Shown piece after piece: positions 42,546-52,437 of a stretch of 64,000 bases of DNA; position 1 is the stretch's first letter; every line of letters starts with the position of its first letter. The DNA lies in assembly GCA_024695935.1 (NCBI GenBank), contig JAILHH010000001.1, positions 83,165 to 147,164 of the forward strand. The letters are read 5' to 3'. Under the pieces are notes generated by a model. It had not been told where the DNA came from. It searched no databases and worked only from the letters and a program-made list of their open reading frames with translations. Made by a program: the position numbers and the translations under genes. The stretch is from Acetatifactor sp. GTDB taxonomy: Bacteria; Bacillota; Clostridia; Lachnospirales; Lachnospiraceae.

Positions 42546-43667
42546 TTATACCGATGGGATAAGTTCCACATTTATGCCTGCTTTTCTCTTTTCCCTTGCC
42601 TGATGAAGTTTTTCTTTAAAATCATTTTCATCTGCAGAGTCGTAAAAAATTGTGATCTTTTCATCGGGGATCTTTATAACAACATCCTGACCCTTTAATG
42701 CTTCTATCAGCTCATCGATCACGATAACGAATCCGATGGCCGCGGCATTTTTTCCAAAGGTTTTAAGGAGATTATCATATCTTCCGCCTGTTACGACAGC
42801 ATTTCCCACACCAAAGGTATATGCTCTGAAAACAATGCCTGTGTAATAATTGTATTTGCTAAGGATACCCAGATCAAAAGATACATATTCCGCAACATCA
42901 TAGAGCTTTAACAATTCATAGAGCTTTTCCAGTCTCTCGATGGCATCGATGCTCTTTTTGTTTTTTACTAGAGCCTTTGCTTCGTCAAGGGAATTTAATC
43001 CTCCGAAACTGTCTGCTACCTTTAAAAGCTTTGATCTGTAGGGGTCTTGCACTTCTCTCTCATCCAACAGGTCCACAGCGGCAAAATAGTTTTTTCCGGA
43101 AATACATTTCCTTAGAGCATTTTCGGTTTCATCATCAAGTCCTGCTTCTTCACAAAGCCCCTTAAAATATGACACATTTCCGATGCTGATACGAAACTGC
43201 TTTAAACCTGAACTTTTCAGGCACTCAACAAGAAGAGAAATTATCTCTGCGTCTCCGTATACCGAAGGCTCATTAATAAGTTCTGCTCCGATCTGAGTTA
43301 CTTCTTTTAATTTACCCTGCAGATTAGATGTGTTTGTAAAAGTATTTCCAAGATATGAAAATCTGACAGGAGAAGTTTCCTCCATAAAATACTTTGCGGC
43401 ACATCTTGCTATGGAAGGAGTAAAATCGGGACGAAGCACCAGAGTGTTGTTTTCCTTGTCAAAAAACTTGTACAATTCCTTGCTGGGTGTGGTTCCTATC
43501 TCCTTTGAAAAAACATCAAAATATTCAAAAGTCGGTGTTTGTATGTCGTTATATCCATAGCTGTTAATAACCTGATGGACATTACATTCAACCGAAATCT
43601 TTTCCTTATATTCTTTTCCGTATATATCACGGACCCCTTCGGGAGTATGTAATAAATTATTAGTCAT
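42546..43667 (-). CDS. hisZ: ATP phosphoribosyltransferase regulatory subunit HisZ
   Basis: HisZ is a histidyl-tRNA-synthetase-like protein without aminoacylation activity that activates short HisG and transmits histidine feedback. The 373-residue protein has HTPEGVRDIYG, LRPDFTPSIAR and the later YYTGIVFRAYTFG block. It lacks the C-terminal anticodon domain of HisRS. The ATG at 43667 is used with GTGAGAG upstream; a GTG at 43685 is possible. It is the first gene of the his run, with a strong promoter. Confidence 0.93.
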   Translation of the reverse strand: MTNNLLHTPEGVRDIYGKEYKEKISVECNVHQVINSYGYNDIQTPTFEYFDVFSKEIGTTPSKELYKFFDKENNTLVLRPDFTPSIARCAAKYFMEETSPVRFSYLGNTFTNTSNLQGKLKEVTQIGAELINEPSVYGDAEIISLLVECLKSSGLKQFRISIGNVSYFKGLCEEAGLDDETENALRKCISGKNYFAAVDLLDEREVQDPYRSKLLKVADSFGGLNSLDEAKALVKNKKSIDAIERLEKLYELLKLYDVAEYVSFDLGILSKYNYYTGIVFRAYTFGVGNAVVTGGRYDNLLKTFGKNAAAIGFVIVIDELIEALKGQDVVIKIPDEKITIFYDSADENDFKEKLHQAREKRKAGINVELIPSV

Positions 43668-43695
43668 ATAAGCTCTCACTTTCACGCTTTACTGT

Positions 43696-43730
43696 GCTAC
43701 CAAATTAGCAAATTAGCAATCTAAATTGCT
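43696..43730. repeat. Overlapping dyads in the his operon leader (possible operator)
   Basis: Just downstream of the his -10, AGCAAT (43715-43720) and ATTGCT (43725-43730) form a dyad. TGCTA and TAGCA form a second one to its left, and the octamer AAATTAGC is repeated in tandem. The position right after the promoter suggests a repressor site. The leader is too short for a T-box. Confidence 0.5.
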
Positions 43731-43734
43731 TTCG

Positions 43735-43763
43735 AGTATAACTGACATTGATTTTTTTGTCAA
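43735..43763 (-). promoter_or_regulatory. Promoter of the his operon
   Basis: On the - strand a perfect TTGACA (43758-43763) and TATACT (43735-43740) are separated by 17 bases. It begins four bases after the recU stop codon. Confidence 0.85.
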
Positions 43764-43766
43764 GCA

Positions 43767-44300
43767 TTAATCTCTAAGTTTCAGATCAAGGCTTATCATA
43801 TCAAGGTAGGGCACCATAATGCCGTCATGGCCTTCAAAAAAGAACCTTTCGTCAAGCTCCTCTATCCTGAAGCTTTTTCTGCCGCCGTTTTTGGCTCTCT
43901 CCCAAAAGGGCAGAAATTCGGAAAGTCTCAGATAGTACAGTTTTTCTTTGTGGGAATAGTATATCAAAAAGAAAGAAATGCCTTTTTGCCTTTCAAAGGA
44001 TTTCATGAATTCCACCTGATGCTCATGGATGTTCTGCAAGGAAAATGTGTCCACAGCGCATTCTTTTGCATCAAAACAGACAGGTATGCCCTGCACTGCA
44101 CCGATGTAATCCACGGTACTTTTCTGGTCAAAATAAGCCAGGGTTATCTGCCTGTTAGTCTTATCGATCTTTATAGGTGTTATGGGTGTGGGAATTTTCT
44201 GGATGAGGCACAGATCTGCCCCGAAATATTTTTCGTTTGTCCTGTTTATCATTTCTTCCAAAACAGAACCGCGAAGTCCCCTGCTGTTCCAAGTTGCCAT
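43767..44300 (-). CDS. recU: Holliday junction resolvase RecU
   Basis: RecU cuts Holliday junctions and modulates RecA in Firmicutes. The 177-residue protein begins MATWNSRGLRGSVLEEMIN and has the nuclease core STVDYIGAVQGIPVCFDAKEC with the conserved D, D, A-K-E residues. GGGGAG five bases before the ATG supports 44300; the frame extends seven codons upstream without signals. It lies 17 bases after the RluA-type gene. recU is often beside a PBP gene in Bacilli, but not here. Confidence 0.93.
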   Translation of the reverse strand: MATWNSRGLRGSVLEEMINRTNEKYFGADLCLIQKIPTPITPIKIDKTNRQITLAYFDQKSTVDYIGAVQGIPVCFDAKECAVDTFSLQNIHEHQVEFMKSFERQKGISFFLIYYSHKEKLYYLRLSEFLPFWERAKNGGRKSFRIEELDERFFFEGHDGIMVPYLDMISLDLKLRD

Positions 44301-44317
44301 TTTACTCCCCTTATAAA

Positions 44318-45316
44318 TCAAAATAAGCTATTTTCAATATTCTTAAACATATCCGGCTTTTCACAGATAATCTCCCTAAAAGACATTTCCCCTAGTATTT
44401 CATTGTCCGGGAATTTTAATTTATAACTGTGAAGCAATTGGCTTTTAAGGCCGAATTTGGTCCTTAAACGAGAATTTATATCCCGGTCACCGTAACGGGT
44501 GTCTCCGATAACAGGATGTCCCAAATGGGCTAAATGAGCTCTGATCTGATGGGTTTTACCTGTATAGAGGTCCACTTCAAGAAGTGTAAACTCATCATTT
44601 GTTTTTATGGGCCTGAAGCCTGTCTTTATATAAGTATCCTCATTATCCGTTTTTTTATCCGATACAGAAACCTGATTCAGATCATGGTCCTTTTTTATAT
44701 ATCCATCAAGGATAAAAGCCTCTTTTATGCAGCCTTTAGCGATGGTAATATAGGTTTTTTCTATTGTTTTGTCGGAAATGTTTTTGTTTAAAAACTGAAG
44801 CCCTTTCAAGGTTTTTCCAAATATTATTATCCCGGTGGTGTTCCTGTCGAGTCGATTGACAATGGATGGAGTAAAAGTATGAAGGTCTTCTTCTTTTATC
44901 TCATTGTTTTGCAGCATATATCCAATGAGATATTCGTTGATTGAAATATCGGTATCCGTTGCCTTTTGCGACAAAACTCCGTAAGGTTTATCGGCAAGGA
45001 TCATATTTTCATTTTCAAACAATATACGGATGCCTTTAAGAGACCTGTAGGCTTTAATATACTCATCGGACTTTTTATTTACATTGTTTTCTTTTTGACC
45101 CGAAAATTTTGAGAATGTCTCGTCGGAAAAATAGAATTTAACATTGTCGCCCGTATTTAATACTTCATTTCCCTCTGCCTTTTTGTCATTTAAAAGGATA
45201 TTCTTTTTTCGAAGCATTTTGTAGACAAAGGATGCGGAAATTTCAGGCAAAACCTTTTGTATATATTTTGTAAATCGCTGTCCTGACTCGTTATTTTTAA
45301 TAATGAATTCTTTCAA
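44318..45316 (-). CDS. RluA-family pseudouridine synthase (RluC-like)
   Basis: The 332-residue enzyme has an N-terminal S4 domain (about 14-75) and the catalytic motif NRLDRNTTGIIIFG with the nucleophilic aspartate. YTGKTHQIRAHLAHLGHP and GDTRYGD follow. The family modifies specific uridines of rRNA or tRNA; the target cannot be read from sequence. It is the second RluA-family gene in the window. Confidence 0.92.
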   Translation of the reverse strand: MKEFIIKNNESGQRFTKYIQKVLPEISASFVYKMLRKKNILLNDKKAEGNEVLNTGDNVKFYFSDETFSKFSGQKENNVNKKSDEYIKAYRSLKGIRILFENENMILADKPYGVLSQKATDTDISINEYLIGYMLQNNEIKEEDLHTFTPSIVNRLDRNTTGIIIFGKTLKGLQFLNKNISDKTIEKTYITIAKGCIKEAFILDGYIKKDHDLNQVSVSDKKTDNEDTYIKTGFRPIKTNDEFTLLEVDLYTGKTHQIRAHLAHLGHPVIGDTRYGDRDINSRLRTKFGLKSQLLHSYKLKFPDNEILGEMSFREIICEKPDMFKNIENSLF

Positions 45317-45331
45317 TTTCTTTCTCCGGCA

Positions 45332-45919
45332 TCACAATACAACGCTTAAAAGAGTTGACATTACTGAAAGAGTCCTGTCCTCACTCTCCTCTGCAGAAGC
45401 ATTCATGGAATCAAGTCTTTCCGTATATTTGTTTATATCCGTAAATATCTTTACATTTACATTCTTCAGATTGTCATTTTTTAAAATCTGGTCTATATGT
45501 TCATAAAAGGCTTTTTCATCAAATTTTTCCGACTCGCAAAAACCGCATACAGTATTCCCTTTTATAACAAGATGACCTATGTTGAAATTCTGCTTATAGG
45601 ATGTAAATACACAGTCATAAAGGACACATAAACTTCCCGCATGTTCTTCGATGAGCCCTGCCTTGTCCTCGGATAGGCTTTTGTATCTTAAAAACATAAT
45701 GGAATTTACCAGGGATTTTGAAGCAGGCAAAAATCCCAGTACTGCCACAACAGTCAACAGATTCCTCTTTGTCTTTGTGGTAATGATGCCTCCGACCAAA
45801 ATTGCGATGGATATACCGAAATAAATAATAGTTCTGGCGATCTCATAATATGTCTGAGTCTTTATATAATTCTTTGTTCCTTTATAATTTTCTCCTGAGA
45901 TCAATCTGGAAAATTTCAT
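45332..45919 (-). CDS. Membrane protein of unknown function
   Basis: The roughly 195-residue protein has two adjacent membrane helices (about 27-75) and a soluble C-terminal half of alternating charged and hydrophobic segments with two cysteines in TVCGFCES. I do not recognise the family. The start is unclear: GAGG is too close to a GTG at 45931 and rather far from the ATG at 45919. It lies between an SDR and a pseudouridine synthase on the same strand. Confidence 0.7.
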   Translation of the reverse strand: MKFSRLISGENYKGTKNYIKTQTYYEIARTIIYFGISIAILVGGIITTKTKRNLLTVVAVLGFLPASKSLVNSIMFLRYKSLSEDKAGLIEEHAGSLCVLYDCVFTSYKQNFNIGHLVIKGNTVCGFCESEKFDEKAFYEHIDQILKNDNLKNVNVKIFTDINKYTERLDSMNASAEESEDRTLSVMSTLLSVVL

Positions 45920-45935
45920 TTTTAATTTCACAACC

Positions 45936-46691
45936 TCAATTCATAAATTTGATGATCCTTGACGTGATGGGAGCACCTGTGAGTACATAAAGGGCTTTCT
46001 GGTCAATACCGAAAACCGAAACTGCTTTTCTTTTGGCAGAATCTTTTAATGCTTTCATCACTATCTTTTCCGGGTCTCTTACAAAGTTTCTTTTAAACCT
46101 TGGCATTTCTTTATTTTTATATGCTTTATCCAAAAACGGTGTGTTTACGGGACCGCAGATAACGGTGGTGATACTGATACCGGTGCTTTTAAGTTCAGCG
46201 TTAAGGGCCTGTCCGAAACTTAAGACAAAGCTTTTGGAAGCGGCATAAACATTGAATCCCGGCTGGGGTATAAGTGCTGCCCCGGAACTCATAAGTATAA
46301 TGCGCCCGAATCTGTGCATATAGGGCAGAATCTCATATATACACTGCATGGGTGCTTTAATATTTACATCCACAGTCTCTATGGAGTCCTTTATATCCGT
46401 GGCAAAAAAGTCGTCGCTTATGCCGGATCCTGCAGAGTTTACAAAGAGACAAACCGTTGCACCGTGATGATTTAATGCCTTTTTTACCTGCAAAAACGAA
46501 GCTCTGTCGGTTATATCTACAGGAAATATCCGAACAACGTGATTGGTTATAAGCTTTTTTGCTTCTTCAAGTTTATTTCTGTCCCTCGCCACAAGCCATA
46601 TCTCGTCCAAAGAATAAAAATTTTCATCGATCTTATATGCAAATTCAAGGCCAATACCGCTTGAAGCTCCGGTTATCAATGCTATTTTCAT
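45936..46691 (-). CDS. Short-chain dehydrogenase/reductase
   Basis: The 251-residue classical SDR has the NAD(P) motif TGASSGIG at residues 7-14, NSAG (a variant of NNAG), the catalytic Ser in ILMSSGAA and YAASK with the catalytic Tyr and Lys. A conserved GPVNTPF follows. Substrate unknown; members of this subgroup are often annotated as oxidoreductases of lipid or keto-acyl compounds. Confidence 0.88.
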   Translation of the reverse strand: MKIALITGASSGIGLEFAYKIDENFYSLDEIWLVARDRNKLEEAKKLITNHVVRIFPVDITDRASFLQVKKALNHHGATVCLFVNSAGSGISDDFFATDIKDSIETVDVNIKAPMQCIYEILPYMHRFGRIILMSSGAALIPQPGFNVYAASKSFVLSFGQALNAELKSTGISITTVICGPVNTPFLDKAYKNKEMPRFKRNFVRDPEKIVMKALKDSAKRKAVSVFGIDQKALYVLTGAPITSRIIKFMN

Positions 46692-46726
46692 CTTTTATCT
46701 CCTGTTTTGATAACTTAAACTTTATT

Positions 46727-48601
46727 TTACTTTCTCTTTTTGTTTTTATTTGTTTTTGAGCCGGTTCTGTCGCCCTTTTTTATCTTATTATCCGCTTTCT
46801 TAAACTGCCTTGGCTTTATAAGACATTTTTCGTCAAATCCGATGAGGTCGCTTCTGCCTGCTTTGATCAAAGCTTCTTTTACAAGATCGTAATTTTTCGG
46901 ATCTCTGTACTGAATGAGGGCTCTCTGCATGGCCTTTTCATGAGGATTTTTGCATACATAAACACTTTTTCCCGTTCTGGGATCAATGCCTGTATAATAC
47001 ATGACGGTTGATATGGTTGAGGGAGTGGGATAAAAATCCTGCACCTGCTCAGGCATATAACCCATATCTCTTACGCTCTCAGCAAGTTCCACAGCTTCCT
47101 TTAAGCCGCTTCCCGGATGTGAACTCATTAAATAAGGCACAAGGAACTGCTTTAGTCCCAGCTCCTTATTCATCTTTTCATATTTTTGAACAAATTTTTG
47201 ATATACTGCATTTTCCGGCTTTCCCAAAAGCTGCAAAACAGAGTCGGACACATGCTCCGGAGCCACTTTTAACTGTCCTGAAACATGATATTTTACAAGC
47301 TCTCTCAAAAATTCGTCGTTTTTGTCACACAAAAGATAATCGAATCTGATACCGGAACGGATAAAAACTTTTTTTACCTTTGGAATAGCTCTGAGTTTCC
47401 TTAAAAGTGCCACATAATCGCTATGATCTGCATTTAAATTGGAGCAGGGCTTTGGAAACAGACATTGCTTATTTTTGCAGACACCGTATTTTAACTGCTT
47501 TTCACAGGAGGGATGCCTGAAGTTTGCCGTGGGACCTCCCACGTCGTGAATATATCCCTTAAAATCCGGTTCTTTTGTCAGGTCTTCTGCGTCTTTTATG
47601 ATGGATTCATGGCTTCTTACCTGAACGGTCCTGCCCTGATGGAAAGTCAGTGCGCAAAAACTGCATCCGCCAAAACATCCACGGTTACTGGTAATTGAAA
47701 ACTTTATCTCTTTTATGGCAGGAACTCCGCCGTCTTTTTCATACATGGGATGATATGTTCTCATATATGGAAGTGCATATATGTCATCCATTTCCATGGT
47801 TGACAGTGGAGCGCTTGGAGGGTTTTGCACCACAAAAATTTTATTTGGATACTCTTCGATCAGGCTTTTACCGTTTGCAAAATCAGTATTTTCATATTGG
47901 ATCAAAAAACTTTTTGCATATAAAAGCTTATCTGCCTTCATTTCTTCATAGGAAGGAAGAACGATGGGGTCCGTAACGCCCGAAATATCGGAAGTCTTAT
48001 AAACGGTTCCCGGTATGAAAGATATGTCCTTTATGTCGATACCGGAATTTAAGGCATCGGCTATCTCCACGATGGACCTTTCTCCCATTCCGTAAGAAAT
48101 CATATCCGCTCCGGAATCCAAAAGGATGGACCTTTTAAAAGAATCTGACCAATAATCGTAATGAGCGAGTCTCCTGAGTGAACTTTCTATTCCACCGATT
48201 ATTATGGGAGAATCCTTGTATGTTTTCTTTATGAGATTGCCGTAAACTATTGTAGCTCTGTCGGGGCGTTTTCCCATGACTCCCCCGGGAGTGTAATTGT
48301 CGTAAGTTCTCTTCTTTTTTGAAACAGTATAATGGTTTACCATGCTGTCCATATTGCCGCCGCTTATCAAAAAGCCAAGACGAGGCTTACCTAAAACTGT
48401 AATGCTTTTATCATCCTTCCAGTCAGGCTGGGATATGATGCCGACTGAATAACCTCTTGATTGAAGAACCCTGCTTATGATAGCAGGGCCAAAGGAAGGA
48501 TGATCCACATATGCATCACCGGAAACGTATACAAAATCAAGGGTATCTATCCCCTCTTCTTCCATATCCTTTTTGCAGACAGGCAAAAAACCATTACTCA
48601 T
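46727..48601 (-). CDS. YgiQ-family radical SAM protein
   Basis: The 624-residue protein of the YgiQ/UPF0313 family has an N-terminal region with [18 protein letters not shown] and [16 protein letters not shown]. The radical SAM motif [16 protein letters not shown] lies near the centre, followed by GSHPG-like and QDFYPTPST blocks. The C-terminus is lysine-rich. The reaction is unknown. Its first eight bases overlap the end of the HAD gene. Confidence 0.94.
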   Translation of the reverse strand: MSNGFLPVCKKDMEEEGIDTLDFVYVSGDAYVDHPSFGPAIISRVLQSRGYSVGIISQPDWKDDKSITVLGKPRLGFLISGGNMDSMVNHYTVSKKKRTYDNYTPGGVMGKRPDRATIVYGNLIKKTYKDSPIIIGGIESSLRRLAHYDYWSDSFKRSILLDSGADMISYGMGERSIVEIADALNSGIDIKDISFIPGTVYKTSDISGVTDPIVLPSYEEMKADKLLYAKSFLIQYENTDFANGKSLIEEYPNKIFVVQNPPSAPLSTMEMDDIYALPYMRTYHPMYEKDGGVPAIKEIKFSITSNRGCFGGCSFCALTFHQGRTVQVRSHESIIKDAEDLTKEPDFKGYIHDVGGPTANFRHPSCEKQLKYGVCKNKQCLFPKPCSNLNADHSDYVALLRKLRAIPKVKKVFIRSGIRFDYLLCDKNDEFLRELVKYHVSGQLKVAPEHVSDSVLQLLGKPENAVYQKFVQKYEKMNKELGLKQFLVPYLMSSHPGSGLKEAVELAESVRDMGYMPEQVQDFYPTPSTISTVMYYTGIDPRTGKSVYVCKNPHEKAMQRALIQYRDPKNYDLVKEALIKAGRSDLIGFDEKCLIKPRQFKKADNKIKKGDRTGSKTNKNKKRK

Positions 48602-49265
48602 TTAATTCCCTCATCAATTCTCTGAAATCTGAAAGATAAAAATCCGCTTGGGCCTTTTTTTGATCTGTAACATCAAGTGAGTATTCATCTTCTACGGCAC
48701 AGACTTTCATTCCTGCGTTTTTTGCAGCCATTATACCCGGAATGATATCTTCAAATACCAGACAGTATTTTGGTTCGATACCTATCTCTCCGGAAACTGC
48801 AAGATATATATCAGGTGCAGGCTTACCTCTTGAGACTTCTGCGGAGGTCATGATACATTGAAAATATTCTCCCAGATTATGAACATTTGATATGTTCTCC
48901 ACCAGTTCTCTTGAATTGCTGGTTGCAATGCCCAGGATGATTCCGTTTTCTTTGCAATAATCCAAAAACTCTGGCACTCCCGGCTTTAATGGAACCTCAC
49001 AGAGATATTTATTCCATGCCATTCTGTTCCATTCTCTCTTCATTTCGTCAATGGTGTCGGGAATGTCGAAATGCTCTTTAAAATAAATTGCAGTTTCATT
49101 AAAACTCATTCCTTCGATCTTTGACTGAAGATCAGCAGGCATATCAATACCGAATTTTGACAGATATTCAATATCTATATCCTTCCAGAGCCACATGGAA
49201 TCCACCAAGGATCCGTCAAGATCAAAAATCACTGCTTTAATATTGTCCAACATATTAGTTTTCAT
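48594..49265 (-). CDS. HAD-superfamily phosphatase (beta-phosphoglucomutase-like subgroup)
   Basis: The 223-residue protein has HAD motif [11 protein letters not shown], motif II in GIATSNSRE, motif III lysine in [10 protein letters not shown] and motif [11 protein letters not shown]. An alpha-helical cap lies between motifs I and II. The substrate could be a sugar phosphate or similar. It overlaps rsuA by 11 bases and ygiQ by 8, so it belongs to that operon. Confidence 0.9.
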   Translation of the reverse strand: MKTNMLDNIKAVIFDLDGSLVDSMWLWKDIDIEYLSKFGIDMPADLQSKIEGMSFNETAIYFKEHFDIPDTIDEMKREWNRMAWNKYLCEVPLKPGVPEFLDYCKENGIILGIATSNSRELVENISNVHNLGEYFQCIMTSAEVSRGKPAPDIYLAVSGEIGIEPKYCLVFEDIIPGIMAAKNAGMKVCAVEDEYSLDVTDQKKAQADFYLSDFRELMRELNE

Positions 49266-49953
49266 AAAGGGTCTTAATCTCCTGATCCGTCAATTCTCTG
49301 TACTGTCCGCTTTGAAGGTTTCTATCCAGGCTTACCCCGCCCAAAGAGATCCTCTTAAGAGCCAGCACATTGTTGTCGACTGCTTTTAACATACGTTTGA
49401 TCTGATGAAATTTCCCCTCATGAATCGTCAGATAAATATTGTTTTCGTCTATTATCTCAACTTTGCTTTGTGCCGTGAGATTTTTTTCGCCGATATCAAC
49501 TCCGTTTTCAAGAGTTTTGATATCGGTATCATTTAATGGCTTTTCAATTGTAACAAGATATTTTTTGTCCACATGTTTTTTTGGTGACAACAGCCTGTGT
49601 ACCAGTTCGCCGTCATTACATACTATTATAAGCCCTGTGGTATCCTTATCAAGTCTTCCGATGGAAAAATGAGTATTTCTTAACTCTTTTGGCAAAAGGT
49701 CCATTATGGTGGGTGTGTCAGAGTCTGTGTTTGCAGTCAATATCCCTTCCGGTTTATTCAACATATAAAATGAAAATTTTTTATATCTGTATTCCCTGCC
49801 TTCGTAAGTGATCAAGGCGCTTTCCTCATCCACTTTTTCATCCGGTTTTGTAACGATACTGCCGTTAACCGAAATCCTTCCCTTTGTGATAAGCTTTTTA
49901 ACTTCGCTTCTTGTTCCGATATTAAGTTCGCCCAAAAGCTTATCAAGTCTCAA
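49255..49953 (-). CDS. RsuA/RluB-family pseudouridine synthase
   Basis: The 232-residue protein has an N-terminal S4 domain (MRLDKLLGELNIGTRSEVKKLI) and the catalytic segment GRLDKDTTGLIIV, with HEGKFHQIKRML as the family C-terminal motif. The RsuA group modifies 16S or 23S rRNA. It overlaps the upstream amidase gene by four bases. Confidence 0.93.
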   Translation of the reverse strand: MRLDKLLGELNIGTRSEVKKLITKGRISVNGSIVTKPDEKVDEESALITYEGREYRYKKFSFYMLNKPEGILTANTDSDTPTIMDLLPKELRNTHFSIGRLDKDTTGLIIVCNDGELVHRLLSPKKHVDKKYLVTIEKPLNDTDIKTLENGVDIGEKNLTAQSKVEIIDENNIYLTIHEGKFHQIKRMLKAVDNNVLALKRISLGGVSLDRNLQSGQYRELTDQEIKTLYEN

Positions 49954-51263
49954 TGTCTTTTTTTCCTTCTGTTTTTCTTTTTCCCGGATCCACCCTTATA
50001 TAATAGCAAAAAAATCAACAAAAATAAAAACAATACTGAAACACTCAGTAAAGAAAGTGTTAAAAAATTTTTAAAGGTCTTTATTTTCTCAGTATTAATG
50101 CCGCTTTCGGGAACAGTTACATTTACATTGTCTTCACCGGATATAATCGTTTTATCCGAATCCTTTATGCCTGTATTCCCGTACTCAAATTTCCTGGGAT
50201 AGTAAATGACATTACTCTCTGTAAAATCATCAAACAGATTATAACATCTGACGATGACCTCGGGTTTTATTCCTGAAGGGATCTCAATCTCCAAGTCAAA
50301 ATCGGAATCGTAGGTTTTTTCAAAATAATTATACCCCGGCCACTCCATCAGTTTGGAATATGTCAGACCACCGTCATAGCTGTAATCATAATACATTAAA
50401 AGAGAATCAAAATCCTCTCCCTTAACATTTACCCTTAACAGCCCTTTTTCCTCATCTGAATCCTGCAGGGTTACTGAGCAGATGTCCGGAGGAGTCTTTT
50501 GATTCAAGGTAACTTCATTTTGTCCGTTTTTTTCGGAATAGACATAGTCATTTAAAGAATAATCTATGTTAAGTAGAGAACTTTTTAAGCCAAAGTATTC
50601 GGCAACGGCATAAGCATCAGTCTTTCCGAAATCATACCATTGATCAAGGGTCCTGCAATATTTATTGTCCCTGTCTTCATCAACATGACAGTGCTCGAGT
50701 ATGACAGCGGGAATGTCAAGTTTTACAGACTGCCTGATTATTCCGTAATAATCTGAACCCTCTTTGTTTTGCTTTGTCTTTATACCTCTGATGAACAGGC
50801 CTTTTTCGGCCATTTTATTCAAAAAAATATCACCGAATTGAACTCCATAGGAATTATACGGGGCAAATTGTGATATCCAGATCTCACTTCCGAAAAGATC
50901 GTGGTCAACAGATGCATTGTAATGAATACTGAAGAGAAAATCCGCGTCCACAGATTTTGCAAACTCTGCCCTTTGTTTAAGGCTAAGATCCACATCTTCC
51001 GTTCGTGTCATATAAACTTTCACGTCATCAAATTTTGAAAGTATTTCATACATTGATGTGGCTGTTGCCAGAGTCATTTCTTTTTCCAGAAAGCCATATT
51101 CTATTGTGCCTTCGTTTTCTCCGCCATGACCGGGATCTATCACGATCACCAGTTCTTTGCCATAGTCGAGTGTTCGCTCGGCAGCTTTTGATACAAAAGA
51201 AAAACCGTTTATGCAAATAATAAATACTGCGAAATAAACTGCTCTTAAGCCAATGTGTTTCAT
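49950..51263 (-). CDS. N-acetylmuramoyl-L-alanine amidase (Amidase_3), membrane-anchored
   Basis: The 437-residue protein has a signal sequence (about 1-27) and an Amidase_3 domain with zinc ligands H46 in DPGHGG, Glu in YGFLEKEM and His in SIHYNAS, plus the catalytic Glu in ILEHCHVD. A beta-rich region of unknown role fills about residues 250-390. One C-terminal helix (LFLFLLIFLLL) and a basic tail anchor it. It would cleave the bond between MurNAc and L-Ala. It starts 13 bases after the terminator hairpin of the upstream operon. Confidence 0.92.
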   Translation of the reverse strand: MKHIGLRAVYFAVFIICINGFSFVSKAAERTLDYGKELVIVIDPGHGGENEGTIEYGFLEKEMTLATATSMYEILSKFDDVKVYMTRTEDVDLSLKQRAEFAKSVDADFLFSIHYNASVDHDLFGSEIWISQFAPYNSYGVQFGDIFLNKMAEKGLFIRGIKTKQNKEGSDYYGIIRQSVKLDIPAVILEHCHVDEDRDNKYCRTLDQWYDFGKTDAYAVAEYFGLKSSLLNIDYSLNDYVYSEKNGQNEVTLNQKTPPDICSVTLQDSDEEKGLLRVNVKGEDFDSLLMYYDYSYDGGLTYSKLMEWPGYNYFEKTYDSDFDLEIEIPSGIKPEVIVRCYNLFDDFTESNVIYYPRKFEYGNTGIKDSDKTIISGEDNVNVTVPESGINTEKIKTFKNFLTLSLLSVSVLFLFLLIFLLLYKGGSGKKKNRRKKRH

Positions 51264-51275
51264 TGATTTTACCTT

Positions 51276-51311
51276 TAAAAATAACCGGCTTCTGTAATGG
51301 AAACCGGTTAT
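51276..51311 (-). terminator. Intrinsic terminator after the parE-to-coiled-coil operon
   Basis: On the - strand ATAACCGG and CCGGTTAT (+ coordinates 51304-51311 and 51281-51288) form an 8-bp stem with a 15-base loop, followed by TTTTT. The amidase start lies only 13 bases downstream. Confidence 0.8.
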
Positions 51312-51322
51312 ATGATATTCTA

Positions 51323-51928
51323 TTAAATTACATCGAGATTGTCATCTGAAGGATCCTGTGATTCCTCTTCATCCAGCACATCTTCCTGAACCGAAGGATG
51401 TAACTCCGCTTTGTTTGATCGAACGATCTCTTTGTATCTTTCCAGGGAATTCTGGATGTTTTGCAGATTAAGAGTTGCAGCCTGATATGAATCGGAGATC
51501 ACATTGTCAAGTCCGTTTAACATATCATCCATATATTGAGCCGCCGCAAGCTTGATATTATTTGACTCCGTTGTGGCGGTATCTAAGATTTCCTGAGCCT
51601 GCTGTTGAGCCATCTTTACAACTTCATTGGCGTGTGCATATGCCTGTTGCATGATCTCATGCTCATTAATAAGCTCGTTGGTCTTGATATTGGCATCTCT
51701 GACCAGTGCCTCGGCACGCTCTCTCGCATCATTTAAAATAGCTTCTTTATTGCTTATTATCTTTTGGTATCTCTTGATCTCGTCAGGAGTCTTCATTCGA
51801 AGTTCTCTGATGAGTTCATCGACCGTTTCCTTGTTAACGATTATTTTGTCGTTTGACATAAAAGCAGGTTTACAACAATCAATATAAGATTCAAGTTCAT
51901 CAATAGCCTGTTCGATTCTGCTGCTCAT
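51323..51928 (-). CDS. Coiled-coil protein, DivIVA/V-ATPase-stalk-like, unknown function
   Basis: The 201-residue protein is almost entirely helical and rich in A, E, Q and N. A predicted coiled coil spans about 55-170 (RERAEALVRDANIKTNELI, EVVKMAQQQAQEILDTA), and the tail is acidic. The layout resembles short DivIVA-like or ATP-synthase-stalk-like proteins found after coaD in Clostridia. The ATG at 51928 has AGGAG eight bases upstream. A structural or scaffold role is inferred only from shape. Confidence 0.78.
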   Translation of the reverse strand: MSSRIEQAIDELESYIDCCKPAFMSNDKIIVNKETVDELIRELRMKTPDEIKRYQKIISNKEAILNDARERAEALVRDANIKTNELINEHEIMQQAYAHANEVVKMAQQQAQEILDTATTESNNIKLAAAQYMDDMLNGLDNVISDSYQAATLNLQNIQNSLERYKEIVRSNKAELHPSVQEDVLDEEESQDPSDDNLDVI

Positions 51929-51940
51929 CAAATGTCTCCT

Positions 51941-52429
51941 TTATCGATTAATATTATATTTTTTATAGATCAGATCCCCTACAAATTCAGGGACACATTT
52001 ACTGACATCACCGCCGAAGCTTGCGATCTCTTTCACACTGGAGGAACTCAGATACGAATATTCCAGACCGGTGGTCAAAAATATGGTATCAAGCTTACCA
52101 CCCGAAAGCTCTTTGTTGGTCTGAGCGATCTGAAGTTCGTATTCAAAATCGGTTATGGCTCTTAAGCCTCTGACCGCAACATGAAAATTGTTTGCGGCCG
52201 CATAATCGATCAGCAGACCACTAAATGAATCAACTTTTACATTGGGCAGATCTTTTGTTGCCTCCTCAAGTATCTTAACACGTTCCTCAACAGAAAACAA
52301 CGGTGTCTTTGCCCTATTGTCAAGGACCGCAACCGTCAGTGAGTCAAATATCTCAGAGGCTCTTTTTATGATATCTAAATGCCCAAAAGTCACCGGATCA
52401 AAACTCCCCGGATATACAGCTCTTTTCAT
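51941..52429 (-). CDS. coaD: Phosphopantetheine adenylyltransferase CoaD
   Basis: CoaD catalyses the penultimate step of coenzyme A synthesis. The 162-residue protein begins [17 protein letters not shown], with the (T/H)xGH nucleotidyltransferase motif as TFGH, and has [11 protein letters not shown] near the C-terminus. I chose the ATG at 52429 by family alignment; a GTG at 52441 overlaps the rsmD stop. The rsmD-coaD order is standard in Firmicutes. Confidence 0.96.
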   Translation of the reverse strand: MKRAVYPGSFDPVTFGHLDIIKRASEIFDSLTVAVLDNRAKTPLFSVEERVKILEEATKDLPNVKVDSFSGLLIDYAAANNFHVAVRGLRAITDFEYELQIAQTNKELSGGKLDTIFLTTGLEYSYLSSSSVKEIASFGGDVSKCVPEFVGDLIYKKYNINR

Positions 52430-52437
52430 AAAGTTCT

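Noticed and set aside
43668..43735. T-box riboswitch before the his genes
   Set aside because: The leader is only about 60 bases with no specifier stem or antiterminator; the sequence GGTAGCAC is not the T-box core.
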